Origin: JAJZQZ01 sp963790415
GTDB lineage: Bacteria > Actinomycetota > Thermoleophilia > RBG-16-64-13
Reading direction: 5' to 3'
Length of the DNA stretch: 64,000 nucleotides
Assembly (NCBI GenBank): GCA_963790415.1
Contig: CAWBOK010000003.1
Span: 248,001 to 312,000 of the forward strand
Made by a program: the position numbers and the translations under genes. Below, piece after piece: positions 41,723 to 50,748 of this stretch; position 1 is the first letter of the stretch, and each line of letters begins with the position of its first letter. The notes under the pieces were generated by a model, which made no database searches, was not told the DNA's origin, and worked only from the letters and a program-made list of their open reading frames with translations.

Positions 41723-42781
41723 TCAGACCCCGCTGCCTCCGGCTACCACCGGGGCACCGTGGTACATGCCTGGATCGGGAGCGGCAAGGCGGGCGAGAGC
41801 GTTCACCGCCGCGACGGCGATAGGCGTGCCCCCGCGCAGCCCGGGCAGGGTGACATATTCCAGGTCCGAGGCCAACAGCGCCTCCTTTGACTCCGCCGCC
41901 GCCACGAAGCCCACGGGCACCCCCACCACCAGGGCCGGGCGTAGGCCTTCCTCCCGCGCCAGGCGGACAACCTCCAGCAGGGCGGTGGGGGCGTTCCCGA
42001 TAGCCACGATCGCTCCTTCGAGCTGATCCCGGGCCACGCGCATCGCCGCCACCGAGCGGGTCACTCCCTCGGTCTTGGCCACGGCGATGGTCTCAGGATC
42101 TTCGATCAGACAGCGCACGTCGACGCCAAGGCGGCGCAGCGAGGGAGTGATCCCCGCCCGCACCATGTTGACGTCACAGATAACCGGGCCACCGGCGGCG
42201 ATCGCCGCCACGCCCGCTTCCACGGCCCCCTTCGAGAAGGCCAGCTGCGAAGCCAGCGCAGGATCGCCGGTGGCGTGCACTATCCGCATGATGATCGAGC
42301 GTTCGTTCGGTCCCACGGCGAGATCGGGCAGCAGCCGCGTGATGATCTCGAAGCTCTTGCCTTCGATGGCGGCAGGCGAATCGACCGACGCCGCGGAGAC
42401 CGCTCCTTCTTCGCCCATGGTCCCGCGGATGCGTGCCTCGAGCACGGTCACCAGCCGCAGATCGAGCCCCAGGGGCTCGGTGATCTCCACGCTCAGGTCG
42501 GGATGTTCGTCCAGGAGGCACTCCAGCTGCCCGGGGATGTCGTGCGCCACGTGGTTGCCGGCGTAGAGCATGTACGGCGCGACGAACAACGAACGGAAGC
42601 CGCGGGCGTAGAGGTCGGCCACGGTGTCGGCCAAGGTGGGCCGGTTGAACTCGAGCGAAGCGTGGGCGACGGTCCAGCCGGTCTGCAGGGCCAGCAGTTC
42701 GGCCACCTTCTCCAGCACCTTGATGGCGGACGGATTGCGGCTGCCATGACCCAATACCACGACGGCTCTGTCAGAGTTCAT
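41723..42781 (-). CDS. sirohydrochlorin cobaltochelatase CbiX fused to cobalt-precorrin-8 methylmutase CbiC
   Basis: The protein has 352 residues. Residues 1 to about 125 are a short CbiX: VVVLGHGSRNPSAIKVLEKVAELL (first ligand His) and FVAPYMLYAGNHVAHDIPGQL (second). From about 140 the chain is CbiC/CobH: SFEIITRLLPDL, IIMRIVHATGDPALASQLAFS, VICDVNMVRAGI and VVGVPVGFVAAAESKEALL. The enzyme would insert cobalt at the beginning and move the C11 methyl to C12 late in the pathway. It overlaps the cbiA stop by four bases. Confidence 0.92.
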   Translation of the reverse strand: MNSDRAVVVLGHGSRNPSAIKVLEKVAELLALQTGWTVAHASLEFNRPTLADTVADLYARGFRSLFVAPYMLYAGNHVAHDIPGQLECLLDEHPDLSVEITEPLGLDLRLVTVLEARIRGTMGEEGAVSAASVDSPAAIEGKSFEIITRLLPDLAVGPNERSIIMRIVHATGDPALASQLAFSKGAVEAGVAAIAAGGPVICDVNMVRAGITPSLRRLGVDVRCLIEDPETIAVAKTEGVTRSVAAMRVARDQLEGAIVAIGNAPTALLEVVRLAREEGLRPALVVGVPVGFVAAAESKEALLASDLEYVTLPGLRGGTPIAVAAVNALARLAAPDPGMYHGAPVVAGGSGV

Positions 42782-44311
42782 AGGTCTTCTCCTTCTTGAT
42801 GCGACCCGCCGGCGAGCCAGCGCGCCACTGCGCGGCTTCCGCGGAAGTGCAGATGTACGTAGCTTGCGACGATGCGGCCGTCGGTCCAGCCGTCCTCGAT
42901 CGTCTCGCCTTTGTGTGTCACCCGGTACGCGGGAGCGTCCGACCCGCTGGTGGCCGAGTAGTGGAAGAGGTGGCCGTGAAACCCCGGGGCCGGGCGCGCA
43001 GGCGCGCCCCGCTCCCCACTTGCCATACCGGGCCTCGGCGCCACGCCGGCCTCAACAACGGAGCCGAACCCCGCCAGGGGATTCCGCCCGTGGGCGTCGC
43101 CTCCACGTAGCCGATGCGCAACCGCTTCTCGGCCATCGTCGTGGTGGTGGGAAGGACCCCGGCCATGGCGTGAGTCCCGGCCCCGTACTCGATCTCACGG
43201 CCAAGGTAGAGATAGCCGCCGCACTCGGCGTAGATGGGCAGACCGTCCGCAGCCGCGGCGCGCACGTCCTGCAGCAGCGCGTAGTTCGCCGCCAACTCCT
43301 CGGCATAGACCTCGGGGTAGCCGCCGCCGAGGTACAGGGCGTCGCACGCAGGCAGGCCGTCGCCGGCCAGAGGGCTGAACAGACAGACCTCGGCCCCTTC
43401 TTCCTCCAGCACATCGAGGTTGTCCTGGTAGTAGAAGCTGAAGGCGGCGTCGCGGGCGCACGGCCACCCGGCGGCGCGGCGCCGCGCCGGCCGAACGATC
43501 CGCCGGGGCCGACGAAGACGGGCCCGGCACGCGGGCGGCGCCTCCCGTCGTGTCCCGGGCGGCGACCGGGCCGGCGAGAGAGAGCACGGCCCCGAGGTCC
43601 ACATGCTGCTCCACGTGGTCCACGATGCGCTCCAAGCACCTCGCCGATGGCCGGGTCCTCCACCGTCGGGATCAGGCCCAGGTGACGCGAATCCAGCTGC
43701 AGATCGCTGCGGCGCGGCACCACTCCCACAACGGGCAGACCGCCGGCGAGCGCCTCGCGGACCATCGCCCCGTGGGTGGCGCCCGCCACCTTGTTCAGGA
43801 TCACGCCCACCACGCGCAGGTCGGGGTCGAACGTGGAGAACCCGTGCACGATGGCGGCCGCGCTGCGGGCCATGTGCGAGCAATCCACGATCAGGATCAC
43901 GGGCAGATCCAAGAGCTTGGCCATCTCCGCCGTGGAGCAGGCGTCGCCCGCGCCCGCGCGGCCGTCGAAGAGACCCATGACCCCCTCCACCACCGCCACA
44001 GGGGGCGCGTCTACGCCCCAGCGACGCCACGCCCCGCGCGAACACACCGACCGCCTCCTCGGGAGGCATCAGCCACGTGTCGAGGTTCCGCGAGGGCCGG
44101 CCGCAGATGCTGGTGTGGTAGGTGGGGTCGATGTAGTCGGGCCCGACTTTGAAGGCGCCACGGCGTAGCCCGCGCGGCGCAGCGCTCCCATCAGGCCCAG
44201 AGAGAGGCTGGTCTTGCCCACGCCGCTGTGGGTGCCGGCGATGACGAACCCCCGGGCGTCTCCCGTCGCCGCGCGGCGATCGCCGCGGGATCCGCGCGCG
44301 CGGGGCGTCAT
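42778..44311 (-). pseudogene. cbiA: cobyrinic acid a,c-diamide synthase CbiA (about five frameshifts)
   Basis: The ATG at 44311 overlaps the cobD stop. Pieces of CbiA follow each other in the right order but in changing frames. FVIAGTHSGVGKTSLSLGLMGALRRAGY is the ATP loop. After a shift near 44155 comes VGPDYIDPTYHTSICGRPSRN. After one near 44025 comes VDAPPVAVVEGVMGLFDG to VGVVPRRSDLQLDSRHLGL. A shift near 43640 leads to MERIVDHVEQHVDLG, one near 43490 to AFSFYYQDNLDVLEEEG and the glutaminase Cys in IYAECGGYLYLGR. A last one near 43075 leads to FHGHLFHYSATSG and YVHLHFRG. The enzyme amidates carboxylates a and c. Decay or poor sequence are both possible. Confidence 0.75.
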
Positions 44312-45450
44312 GCGTCGCCTCCTGCCGGCCGCGCCGGGGCGCCGATAGCGTTCATGGCTTCCAGCAGGCGCCGGTTGTCATCGGGCGCCCGCACGGCCGT
44401 GCGCAGGTAGTGCGGGCCCATCCCCGGGAACGACGACAGGTCGCGCACCAAGATACCGTGTTCGTCGCGGAGCCGAGCCGCCAGGTGCGTGGCTTCCGGA
44501 CGCGCCAGCCGCAGGCAGAGGAAGTTGGCGTCGGCGGGTAGTACCCGCTCGACGAAGGGTACCCCGGCGAGACCAGCGGAGAGTGCATCACGGGCCGTCC
44601 GGGTCGCGGCGGGTGTGGCGGCCAGGACGTCGGCCTCGGCGAAGGCCGCGAGGGCGGCGGTCTGCGCCACGCAGTTGAGGTTCCACGGCGGAGTGCGCGG
44701 ACCGAGGACAGCCGCCAGTTCCGGCGAGACCACCAGTGCGCCCACGCGTAGACCGGGCATGGCCAGGATCTTGGTGAAGGAGTGCAGCACGATCGAGTGG
44801 GTGTCGGCCCGCCGGGTGGCGCTGGCGTCCGGCCACGCGTCGGTGAAGGCCAGGAACGACTCGTCGATGAACACCGGCGTCTCCGACGCGGCAGCCAGAT
44901 CGAGCAGGCGGTCCCGCGCGTCTCGGTCGAAGAGCGCCCCTGTGGGGTTGTTCGGATCGCACAGGAACACCAGGTCGGCCTCGGCGATCCGACCACGGAC
45001 CGCGGGGTCGTCGAGGTCCCTGGACGCCAGCCGGAAGTCGCGCTCTTCCGAGAGCCAGAGCACGTCGATCTCAGCGCCCCACGCCCGGGCGGCCCGCTCG
45101 TACTCGGTGAAGGTGGGGCCAACTATCAGGACGCGTCGCGGGCGCAGGCAGGCCGCCACCAGGAAGATCAGCTCGGACGCCCCGTTGCCCAGGATGACGC
45201 GGTCCTCGGACACGTCGAGGAAGGTCGCGGCGGCCCGGCGCACTCCCACCGGGGGATCCAGGGGATACAGAGCCATCTCGTCCACCGCCCGCCGGGCCGC
45301 CGCCAGCACCGCCGGAGTGGGACCCAGGAAGTTGACGTTCATCGAGAAGTCCAGCAGTCCCGCCACGTCGAGGCCCAGCGCCGCGGCCGCTTCGCGGATC
45401 TTGCCTCCGTGGAGGTCGGCCTCGGTCCCGGAGCCCGCGCCGGCGGCCAT
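44308..45450 (-). CDS. cobD: L-threonine-O-3-phosphate decarboxylase (PLP)
   Basis: The protein has 380 residues. HGGKIREAAAALGLD and LLDFSMNVNFLGP near the start are specific to the CobD decarboxylase group. LCDPNNPTGALF and the Lys of LHSFTKILAMPGLRVGALV are the aminotransferase class I/II pyridoxal sites. It makes the (R)-1-aminopropan-2-ol phosphate linker of cobalamin. It overlaps cbiA by ATGA and lies 45 bases after cbiB. A histidinol-phosphate aminotransferase role is less likely in this operon. Confidence 0.9.
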   Translation of the reverse strand: MAAGAGSGTEADLHGGKIREAAAALGLDVAGLLDFSMNVNFLGPTPAVLAAARRAVDEMALYPLDPPVGVRRAAATFLDVSEDRVILGNGASELIFLVAACLRPRRVLIVGPTFTEYERAARAWGAEIDVLWLSEERDFRLASRDLDDPAVRGRIAEADLVFLCDPNNPTGALFDRDARDRLLDLAAASETPVFIDESFLAFTDAWPDASATRRADTHSIVLHSFTKILAMPGLRVGALVVSPELAAVLGPRTPPWNLNCVAQTAALAAFAEADVLAATPAATRTARDALSAGLAGVPFVERVLPADANFLCLRLARPEATHLAARLRDEHGILVRDLSSFPGMGPHYLRTAVRAPDDNRRLLEAMNAIGAPARPAGGDA

Positions 45451-45495
45451 CGCGTTCGGCGGCCGAGTCGCGGCGCTGCTCCGACACGCCGGTGC

Positions 45496-46569
45496 TCACG
45501 ACGCCCCGCTCCGCCCGCGCCGGGCACTGAACCAGGGGCGCGCGCTCGCGAGGCCGGCGGTCCACAGGCTGCCCAGCACGACGCCGAGCGTCAAGAGACC
45601 CACGCGGTCGCTCAGAGCCACCACCCGCGCGATATCGGCCCGTTCCGGGGCGGCGAACTCCGCTCCCATCGAGGGTCGTTCCACCATCCGGCCGCCGTAC
45701 CGCGCCGGTCCGCCCAGCCGCACCTGCAGCGCCTGGGCGAAGGCGGCTTCCACCAACCCGGCGTTCGGGCTCTCGTGATGCACCCGATCGTCGAGCCAGC
45801 GGCGCACCTGCCGCGGTCCTCCGCGCCCGGCCACCGTGGCCAGCGCAGCGGTCAGCCGCGCAGGCAGCAGGTTGGCGGCGTCGTCCAACCGCGCCGACGC
45901 CCAACCGAAGTAGCGGTAGCGCTCGTTCTTGTAGCCGACCATGGAGTCCAAGGTCGAGACGGCCTTGAATCCGAGCGCGAGCGGCGCACCGCCCACGGCG
46001 GCAAAGACAAGAGGCGCCACCACGCCGTCGCTGGTGTTCTCGGCCACGGTCTCGACCGTGGCTCTCACGACGTCGGCCTCGTCCATCTCGGTGGTGTCAC
46101 GCCCCACGATCATCGAGACTTCCAGCCGGCCGTCCTCCACGGAGCGCTCCAGGCCACGCTCCACCCGAGTCGCCGCTTGGCCCAGATCACGAGAAGCCAG
46201 AGCCGTGCTGAGCAGCCAAACCTCGGCGGGCACGCGCAGGACCGCGGGCAGCGCACGCAGAAGGCGCCAGGTACCCAGCGTCACCCCCAGGGGCAACGCG
46301 GCCGCCAGGATCGCGCCGGCCATCCGCTCCTGCGCCGGCCCCTCGATCACACGGCGCGCCCCGGCCTCGTACCCGGTGATCGCCTTTCCCATCAACCGCG
46401 CCGGGTGCGTTGGGCGCGGAGGATCGCCCACCGCCCGGTCCACGGCATAGGCGGCGGCCACGACCGCGCACCGCTCCAGTACCGCGGGCATGACGCGAAC
46501 CCACGCGGAGCCGCCGACATGCGCGTCGCGCCCGGCACGTCCGTCGCCTGACCGCCGCACGCCGCCCAT
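45496..46569 (-). CDS. cbiB: adenosylcobinamide-phosphate synthase (membrane)
   Basis: The protein has 357 residues from ATG 46569, one base after the cobQ stop; the frame is open 21 bases further. DRAVGDPPRPTHPARLMGKAI, ADVVRATVETVAENTSDGVVAPL, FKAVSTLDSMVGYKNERYRYFGWASARLDD and HHESPNAGLVEAAFA are CbiB signatures. It attaches the aminopropanol phosphate to adenosylcobyric acid at the membrane. Confidence 0.94.
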   Translation of the reverse strand: MGGVRRSGDGRAGRDAHVGGSAWVRVMPAVLERCAVVAAAYAVDRAVGDPPRPTHPARLMGKAITGYEAGARRVIEGPAQERMAGAILAAALPLGVTLGTWRLLRALPAVLRVPAEVWLLSTALASRDLGQAATRVERGLERSVEDGRLEVSMIVGRDTTEMDEADVVRATVETVAENTSDGVVAPLVFAAVGGAPLALGFKAVSTLDSMVGYKNERYRYFGWASARLDDAANLLPARLTAALATVAGRGGPRQVRRWLDDRVHHESPNAGLVEAAFAQALQVRLGGPARYGGRMVERPSMGAEFAAPERADIARVVALSDRVGLLTLGVVLGSLWTAGLASARPWFSARRGRSGAS

Positions 46570-46570
46570 C

Positions 46571-48112
46571 TCAGCCCTCACCACGCACAAGCGCCCGCAC
46601 GAAGTCCATGTCCAGATTCTCCCGCAAGACGGTCGCCAGGCGATCGTAGGCGGCGTCGTTGGCCTCCCCGCGGGCGGGCCGGCCCTCCAGGCCGGCCGCG
46701 ATGCGCTCCTCGCTCACACCAAGGACACGAGCAAGCCCGGCCAGCACGGAGTAGTCGTCGAACAGACCGTGCACGTACGTGCCCGCCACGCGGCCGTCGT
46801 CGCTCACGGAGCCCTCCGGCCGTCCCGCGGCTGCGCCTTCCGACACCTCGAAGAGGGGGCGGCAGGCGCCCTCGGTGAGGCCCATGTGGATCTCGTAACC
46901 CAGCACTCCCACGTCGGCGTCCAGCCAGCCCGCTCCCGCCCCGCGGACCCGCACGGGCACGGTCACCTTATCTGCAGCGAAGGTCGTCGTCACCGGCAGC
47001 AGACCGAGTCCCGCCACCTCGGCCTGAGCACTCTCCGCCCCGTCGGGGTCCAGAATACGCTCGCCCAGCATCTGATAGCCGCCGCAGACCCCGAGCACGT
47101 GCGCTCCGGCCGCCCGCCGCGCCGCCAGCGCCGCTTCGAAACCACGCTCCCGCAGCGCCAACAGATCGCCGACCGTGCTCTTCGTGCCCGGGATCACCAC
47201 GAGATCAGCTCCATCCAGATCGGTCGCCCGCTCGGCCCACCGCACCCGGAAGAGGCCGCACTGCTCCAGCGGCCGGAAGTCGGTGAAGTTCGACACCCGC
47301 GGCAGCCGTATCACCGCCACCTTCGGGCCTTCCCCGACCGGCCAGCCGTCAGCCGCCATCGCCCGCCGCGACTGCTCGTGCGCCGATTCGTCCAGGGCCA
47401 CGGAATCCTCGTCGTCCACGCCCACGTCGCGGAGATAGGGCAACACTCCCACCGAGCGCATCCCGGTGCGCTCCTCGAGCTCGCGCAGGCCGGGCTCAAG
47501 GATGGTCACGTCTCCACGGAACTTGTTCACCACGAACCCGCGCAGCCGCGCCCGATCGGCGTCGTCGAGCAGAGCCCACGTGCCGTAGAGCGACGCGAAC
47601 ACTCCCCCCCGGTCGATATCCGCCACCAGCAGCACGGGAGCGTCGGCCAGATGCGCCACGGCCATGTTGACGATGTCGTTCTCGCGCAGGTTGATCTCGG
47701 CGGGACTGCCCGCTCCCTCGATCACCACCACGTCGTAGCGCGAACGCAACCTGTCGAGGCTCTCGCGCACCACGGGCAGCAGGCTCGCCTTGAAGTCGTG
47801 ATAGCCGCGGGCATCCATGTGACCGATGGGCTTCCCCCGCACGATCACCTGCGCGCCCACATCGGTGGTCGGCTTCAGCAACACCGGGTTCATATCCACA
47901 CTCGGAGGCAGTCCCGCGGCCTCGGCCTGCGCAACCTGCGCCCTCCCGATCTCGCCCCCCTCGATCGCCGGATACGAGTTCAGCGACATGTTCTGCGCCT
48001 TGAACGGCGCCACCGACAGGCCGTCATGCAGAAACACGCGCACCAGTCCTGTCACCAGCAGGCTCTTGCCGGCGTTGGAGCCCGTGCCCTGCACCATCAA
48101 CGTGCCAGCCAT
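46571..48112 (-). CDS. cobQ: cobyric acid synthase
   Basis: The protein has 513 residues. MVQGTGSNAGKSLLVTGLVR is the ATP loop, APFKAQNMSLNSYP a CobQ mark, and DVVVIEGAGSPAEINLRENDIVNM and ADIDRGGVFASLYGT belong to the synthetase domain. The glutaminase domain at about 260-495 contains VLGVCGGYQMLG with the nucleophilic Cys, and GTYVHGLFDDY with the His. It amidates the b, d, e and g side chains. It lies seven bases after cobU. Confidence 0.96.
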   Translation of the reverse strand: MAGTLMVQGTGSNAGKSLLVTGLVRVFLHDGLSVAPFKAQNMSLNSYPAIEGGEIGRAQVAQAEAAGLPPSVDMNPVLLKPTTDVGAQVIVRGKPIGHMDARGYHDFKASLLPVVRESLDRLRSRYDVVVIEGAGSPAEINLRENDIVNMAVAHLADAPVLLVADIDRGGVFASLYGTWALLDDADRARLRGFVVNKFRGDVTILEPGLRELEERTGMRSVGVLPYLRDVGVDDEDSVALDESAHEQSRRAMAADGWPVGEGPKVAVIRLPRVSNFTDFRPLEQCGLFRVRWAERATDLDGADLVVIPGTKSTVGDLLALRERGFEAALAARRAAGAHVLGVCGGYQMLGERILDPDGAESAQAEVAGLGLLPVTTTFAADKVTVPVRVRGAGAGWLDADVGVLGYEIHMGLTEGACRPLFEVSEGAAAGRPEGSVSDDGRVAGTYVHGLFDDYSVLAGLARVLGVSEERIAAGLEGRPARGEANDAAYDRLATVLRENLDMDFVRALVRGEG

Positions 48113-48119
48113 GATCAGC

Positions 48120-48683
48120 TCAGTCCTGGGGAAACGGAAGAGAGCCCGCCACGCCGGCGCCCTTGATCTTGAGCGGGATGCCGCTGACGCAGAAGTAGAC
48201 CTCGTCGGCCTTCCCTGCGAACAGTTGGTTCACGCGGCCCTGCAGATCGCGGAACAGCCGGGACAGCCGATGCACCGGTACGATGCCCGAGCCCACCTCG
48301 TTCGTCACCACCACCGATTGGGGCCAGAATTCGGCGATATAGTCGGCTAGGTTTTGCATGTCCTCGGTCAGCACCAGCTCCGGGTCGGGGGAGTCGGCCT
48401 CGTGCTCCAGCAACATGTTGGTGGCGTAGAGAGTCAGGCAGTCAAAAAGGATGGTGTCCCACTGCCCTTCCACTTCCCGCAACCTGTTCACCGCGTCGCG
48501 AGGCGCGTTCAGGGTGCCCCAATCCGCGGGGCGGGCGGCTTGGTGGCGCTCGATGCGCAGGCGCATCTCATCGTCGCCGGGCTCGGCGGTGGCTACGTAG
48601 AGCACCCGCCCCCCGAGCCAGCCGGCAAGACGCTCCGCCGTGCCCGATTTGCCGCTGCGGGTGCCGCCGGTGACCAAGATCAT
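48120..48683 (-). CDS. cobU: adenosylcobinamide kinase / adenosylcobinamide-phosphate guanylyltransferase
   Basis: The protein has 187 residues from ATG 48683; the frame is open a little further upstream. MILVTGGTRSGKSGTAERLA is the P-loop. VLYVATAEPGDDEM, RIERHQAARPADWGTL (guanylylated His), DCLTLYATNML and VVTNEVGSGIVPVHRLSRLFRD complete the CobU pattern. It activates adenosylcobinamide for CobS. It is the first gene of the operon, about 210 bases after the riboswitch. Confidence 0.95.
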   Translation of the reverse strand: MILVTGGTRSGKSGTAERLAGWLGGRVLYVATAEPGDDEMRLRIERHQAARPADWGTLNAPRDAVNRLREVEGQWDTILFDCLTLYATNMLLEHEADSPDPELVLTEDMQNLADYIAEFWPQSVVVTNEVGSGIVPVHRLSRLFRDLQGRVNQLFAGKADEVYFCVSGIPLKIKGAGVAGSLPFPQD

Positions 48684-48708
48684 GTCGTGCCGCCTTTGGA
48701 GTTGTTGG

Positions 48709-48727
48709 GGCTCGTTTCGCACTGAAG
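48709..48727 (-). repeat. recurrent upstream element before cobU
   Basis: On the - strand ACTTCAGTGCGAAACGAGCC, 26 bases before the cobU start. It matches the element before cobS at all but two positions in the core. It sits between the riboswitch and cobU; the rest of 48730-48890 shows only GC-rich stems. Confidence 0.45.
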
Positions 48728-48894
48728 TCTTCGGCCGCCGAGGCCGCACTGGGCGGCGCTATGCGTCGGGCTGACGACGAACAGATTCCAAGCGGAGCAG
48801 ATGGAGGATCGAAGCCCACCGATCCTGAGGAGGACCGGAGGAACATGTGAGAAGCGCATGCCCGCCCTTTCCGTCGAAGAGCACGACCGACATG

Positions 48895-49062
48895 ATCCGG
48901 CGGCGGCAGGTCTCCTGACTCCCGGCTCAGACGCCCTGACTCCCCTTCCCAGCCTCGCGGCCAGTGGTTGCGGAGCCGGACTCGCCGGTTACAGTGGCGG
49001 GACCGCGTCGGCTTTGCACCGACTTCCCTCTTCGGCCTCGAAAGGCGCCGTCGCCGAAACAA
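48895..49062 (-). promoter_or_regulatory. cobalamin (B12) riboswitch
   Basis: On the - strand the order of conserved blocks is complete. GGGAAGTCGGTGCAAAGCC (49027 downward) is followed by GCGGTCCCGCCACTGTAA, and then the 3' box GAGTCAGGAGACCTGCC ends near 48906. When adenosylcobalamin binds, such elements hide the ribosome site or end transcription. It lies before cobU and should control the whole synthesis and cobalt-uptake operon. Confidence 0.93.
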
Positions 49063-49077
49063 ACACTTAGGATCAGC

Positions 49078-49106
49078 AGCATAGCGGAAAGTATCAGTTG
49101 GCGCAA
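49078..49106 (-). promoter_or_regulatory. promoter of the cobalamin operon
   Basis: On the - strand TTGCGC, 17 bases, TATGCT. The transcript would begin near 49070, a few bases before the riboswitch, which is the expected layout. The element sits between the amidohydrolase end (49125) and the riboswitch. Confidence 0.65.
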
Positions 49107-49124
49107 CCTGGGTCGGTCTCGTGG

Positions 49125-50237
49125 TCAGACCACGACCTCGGAATCGCGCCGTCTGGTGCCAACCAGGACCCCAAGGACACTCGGGCCGGCGCCACGCCTG
49201 TCCAGGAACGGGTCCTCGGCGAACCAGACCAGGTCGGTGCGCGCGCCCGCCTCCAGCAGGCCGTAGCCGCCGCCCAGGCCGAGCAACTCAGCCGCCGCAC
49301 CGGTGGCCGCCCGCCGCACCTCCGGCGGCGAGAGCCCGGCGCGACGAAGCAAGGCGAGCTCGGTGTGCAACGACCCGTGAGGAACCCCCGGACTGCCCGC
49401 GTCGCTGCCGGCGACCAGGATCACGCCCAGATCCCGGCCGCGCGCCACAACCTCCAGGTGCCGCTCGAAGATCTCGTCCAGCCGCGGCCACCGGGGGTCG
49501 CCGCGCAGATTGTGGAGCGGTGTCAGCGTAGGGACCCATCGCGTACCCGCGGCGGCCATGGCAAGAAGCTCGGCGTCGGAGATCAGGATACCGTGCTCCA
49601 CGCTGTCGACGCCGGCGGCCACCGCGATGCCGATGGCCTCCGTTCCGTTCGCGTGCGCCGCCACCGGCACGCCCGCGTGACCGGCGAGCGCGACCAACTC
49701 CCGCAGGTCTTCCCCGTCGAAGTGCGGCGGCCCCACCGTGCCGCGGGCGAAATCGACCCCTCCACTGACGATCACCTTGAGCGTAGAGGCTCCCCGAGCG
49801 ATCTCGACCTGAGCCGCCGCCAGCAGCTCCACCCGGTCGGACACCGCGACGCCCAGAAAGGCTCCGTAGCCTCCCTTCCGGGTGAGGGCACGCCCCGCGC
49901 TCACCACCCGCAGAGGCAGGCCCCAGGAATCCCGCGGGCCGGACGCACCCCGCGGGACGCGGGCATCCGTGTCCGGCATGCCGCCAAGATCGCGCACCGC
50001 CGTGAGGCCGACGGAGACAGAAACTCGGGCGGCCGCCTCATGGGCGCCGCCGAGACCAAGATGCACGTGCGCGTCGATGAGGCCCGGGGTCACGAACGCG
50101 CCACCCAGGTCGACGACCTGGTCTCCGGGCATCGGATCCAAGGCGCCGCACGCTACGACCGAGCCGCCGTCGTAGCGTAGGTCGAAGGTATGCGTGTCGC
50201 CGGCGGCCTCTCGGCAGGCGCGCAGGAGGTGGCTCAC
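49125..50237 (-). CDS. metal-dependent amidohydrolase (imidazolonepropionase/prolidase-like)
   Basis: The protein has about 370 residues from the GTG at 50237, with GAGG eight bases before; the frame is open into the upstream gene. VTPGLIDAHVHLGLGGAHEA carries the HxH metal pair. TLKVIVSGGVDFA has the Lys that is often carboxylated, followed by HANGTEAIGIAV, DSVEHGILI and VAGSDAG with the last Asp. A C-terminal GLLEAGARTDLVWFAEDP is typical of the superfamily. The substrate is unknown, and it is not obviously tied to cobalamin. Confidence 0.82.
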   Translation of the reverse strand: MSHLLRACREAAGDTHTFDLRYDGGSVVACGALDPMPGDQVVDLGGAFVTPGLIDAHVHLGLGGAHEAAARVSVSVGLTAVRDLGGMPDTDARVPRGASGPRDSWGLPLRVVSAGRALTRKGGYGAFLGVAVSDRVELLAAAQVEIARGASTLKVIVSGGVDFARGTVGPPHFDGEDLRELVALAGHAGVPVAAHANGTEAIGIAVAAGVDSVEHGILISDAELLAMAAAGTRWVPTLTPLHNLRGDPRWPRLDEIFERHLEVVARGRDLGVILVAGSDAGSPGVPHGSLHTELALLRRAGLSPPEVRRAATGAAAELLGLGGGYGLLEAGARTDLVWFAEDPFLDRRGAGPSVLGVLVGTRRRDSEVVV

Positions 50238-50271
50238 CGGTGGCGCCTCGCGGAGCCCCAGGCGGCCCGCG

Positions 50272-50748
50272 TCACTCCGGGGGTAGGTCCCAATCCGTGT
50301 TGCGCGAGTTGCCGGCGCGGGCGAGTTGTACCAACGCATCCTTGTACTTCGAGTGACGGATACCGATGAGCTCGACCAGAATCTGCAGAAACCGCCACAG
50401 ATCCACGCCGACCTGGTCGGGCGTGCTGTCGAGGTAGACCTGCCCGCCTGAGGCCCCGCAGCCGGGCGTCTCCTTGATCGCGTGGAAGACCGTCTTGCCG
50501 ATCACCGGATCCATCGACAGATCCATGCCCTGCGATTCCAGGTACAGCATCAATCCACCACCGTCCGAGAAGCGCACCGTCTGTCCGTCGGACGTGATCT
50601 GTATGCCGACCGGTCCCTTGCCCGGGTACATGAACTCGGACTCGATCGCGAACCGACCCGGCAGGCGGAGCCGCTCTACGGCGGAGGCGTGCCCTATTGA
50701 GAGCGCCGCGAACTGATCGGCGGAGAGAGTCTCGAAACCCTCAGGCAC
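50272..50748 (-). CDS. conserved hypothetical protein, DUF1828-like
   Basis: The protein has 158 residues from a GTG overlapping the upstream gene. The part GPVGIQITSDGQTVRFSDGGGLMLYLESQG resembles DUF1828 proteins, whose role is unknown and which often occur near mobile or defence genes. The C-terminal half, VGVDLWRFLQILVELIGIRHSKY, looks helical. It is coupled to the coiled-coil gene 50741-51148. Confidence 0.6.
   Translation of the reverse strand: MPEGFETLSADQFAALSIGHASAVERLRLPGRFAIESEFMYPGKGPVGIQITSDGQTVRFSDGGGLMLYLESQGMDLSMDPVIGKTVFHAIKETPGCGASGGQVYLDSTPDQVGVDLWRFLQILVELIGIRHSKYKDALVQLARAGNSRNTDWDLPPE

Noticed and set aside
44782..46551. 589-residue open frame on the + strand
   Set aside because: It lies antisense to cobD and cbiB and has no recognisable domain.
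46490..48166. 558-residue open frame on the + strand
   Set aside because: It is antisense to cobQ, which has full family motifs; the frame is a by-product of high GC.
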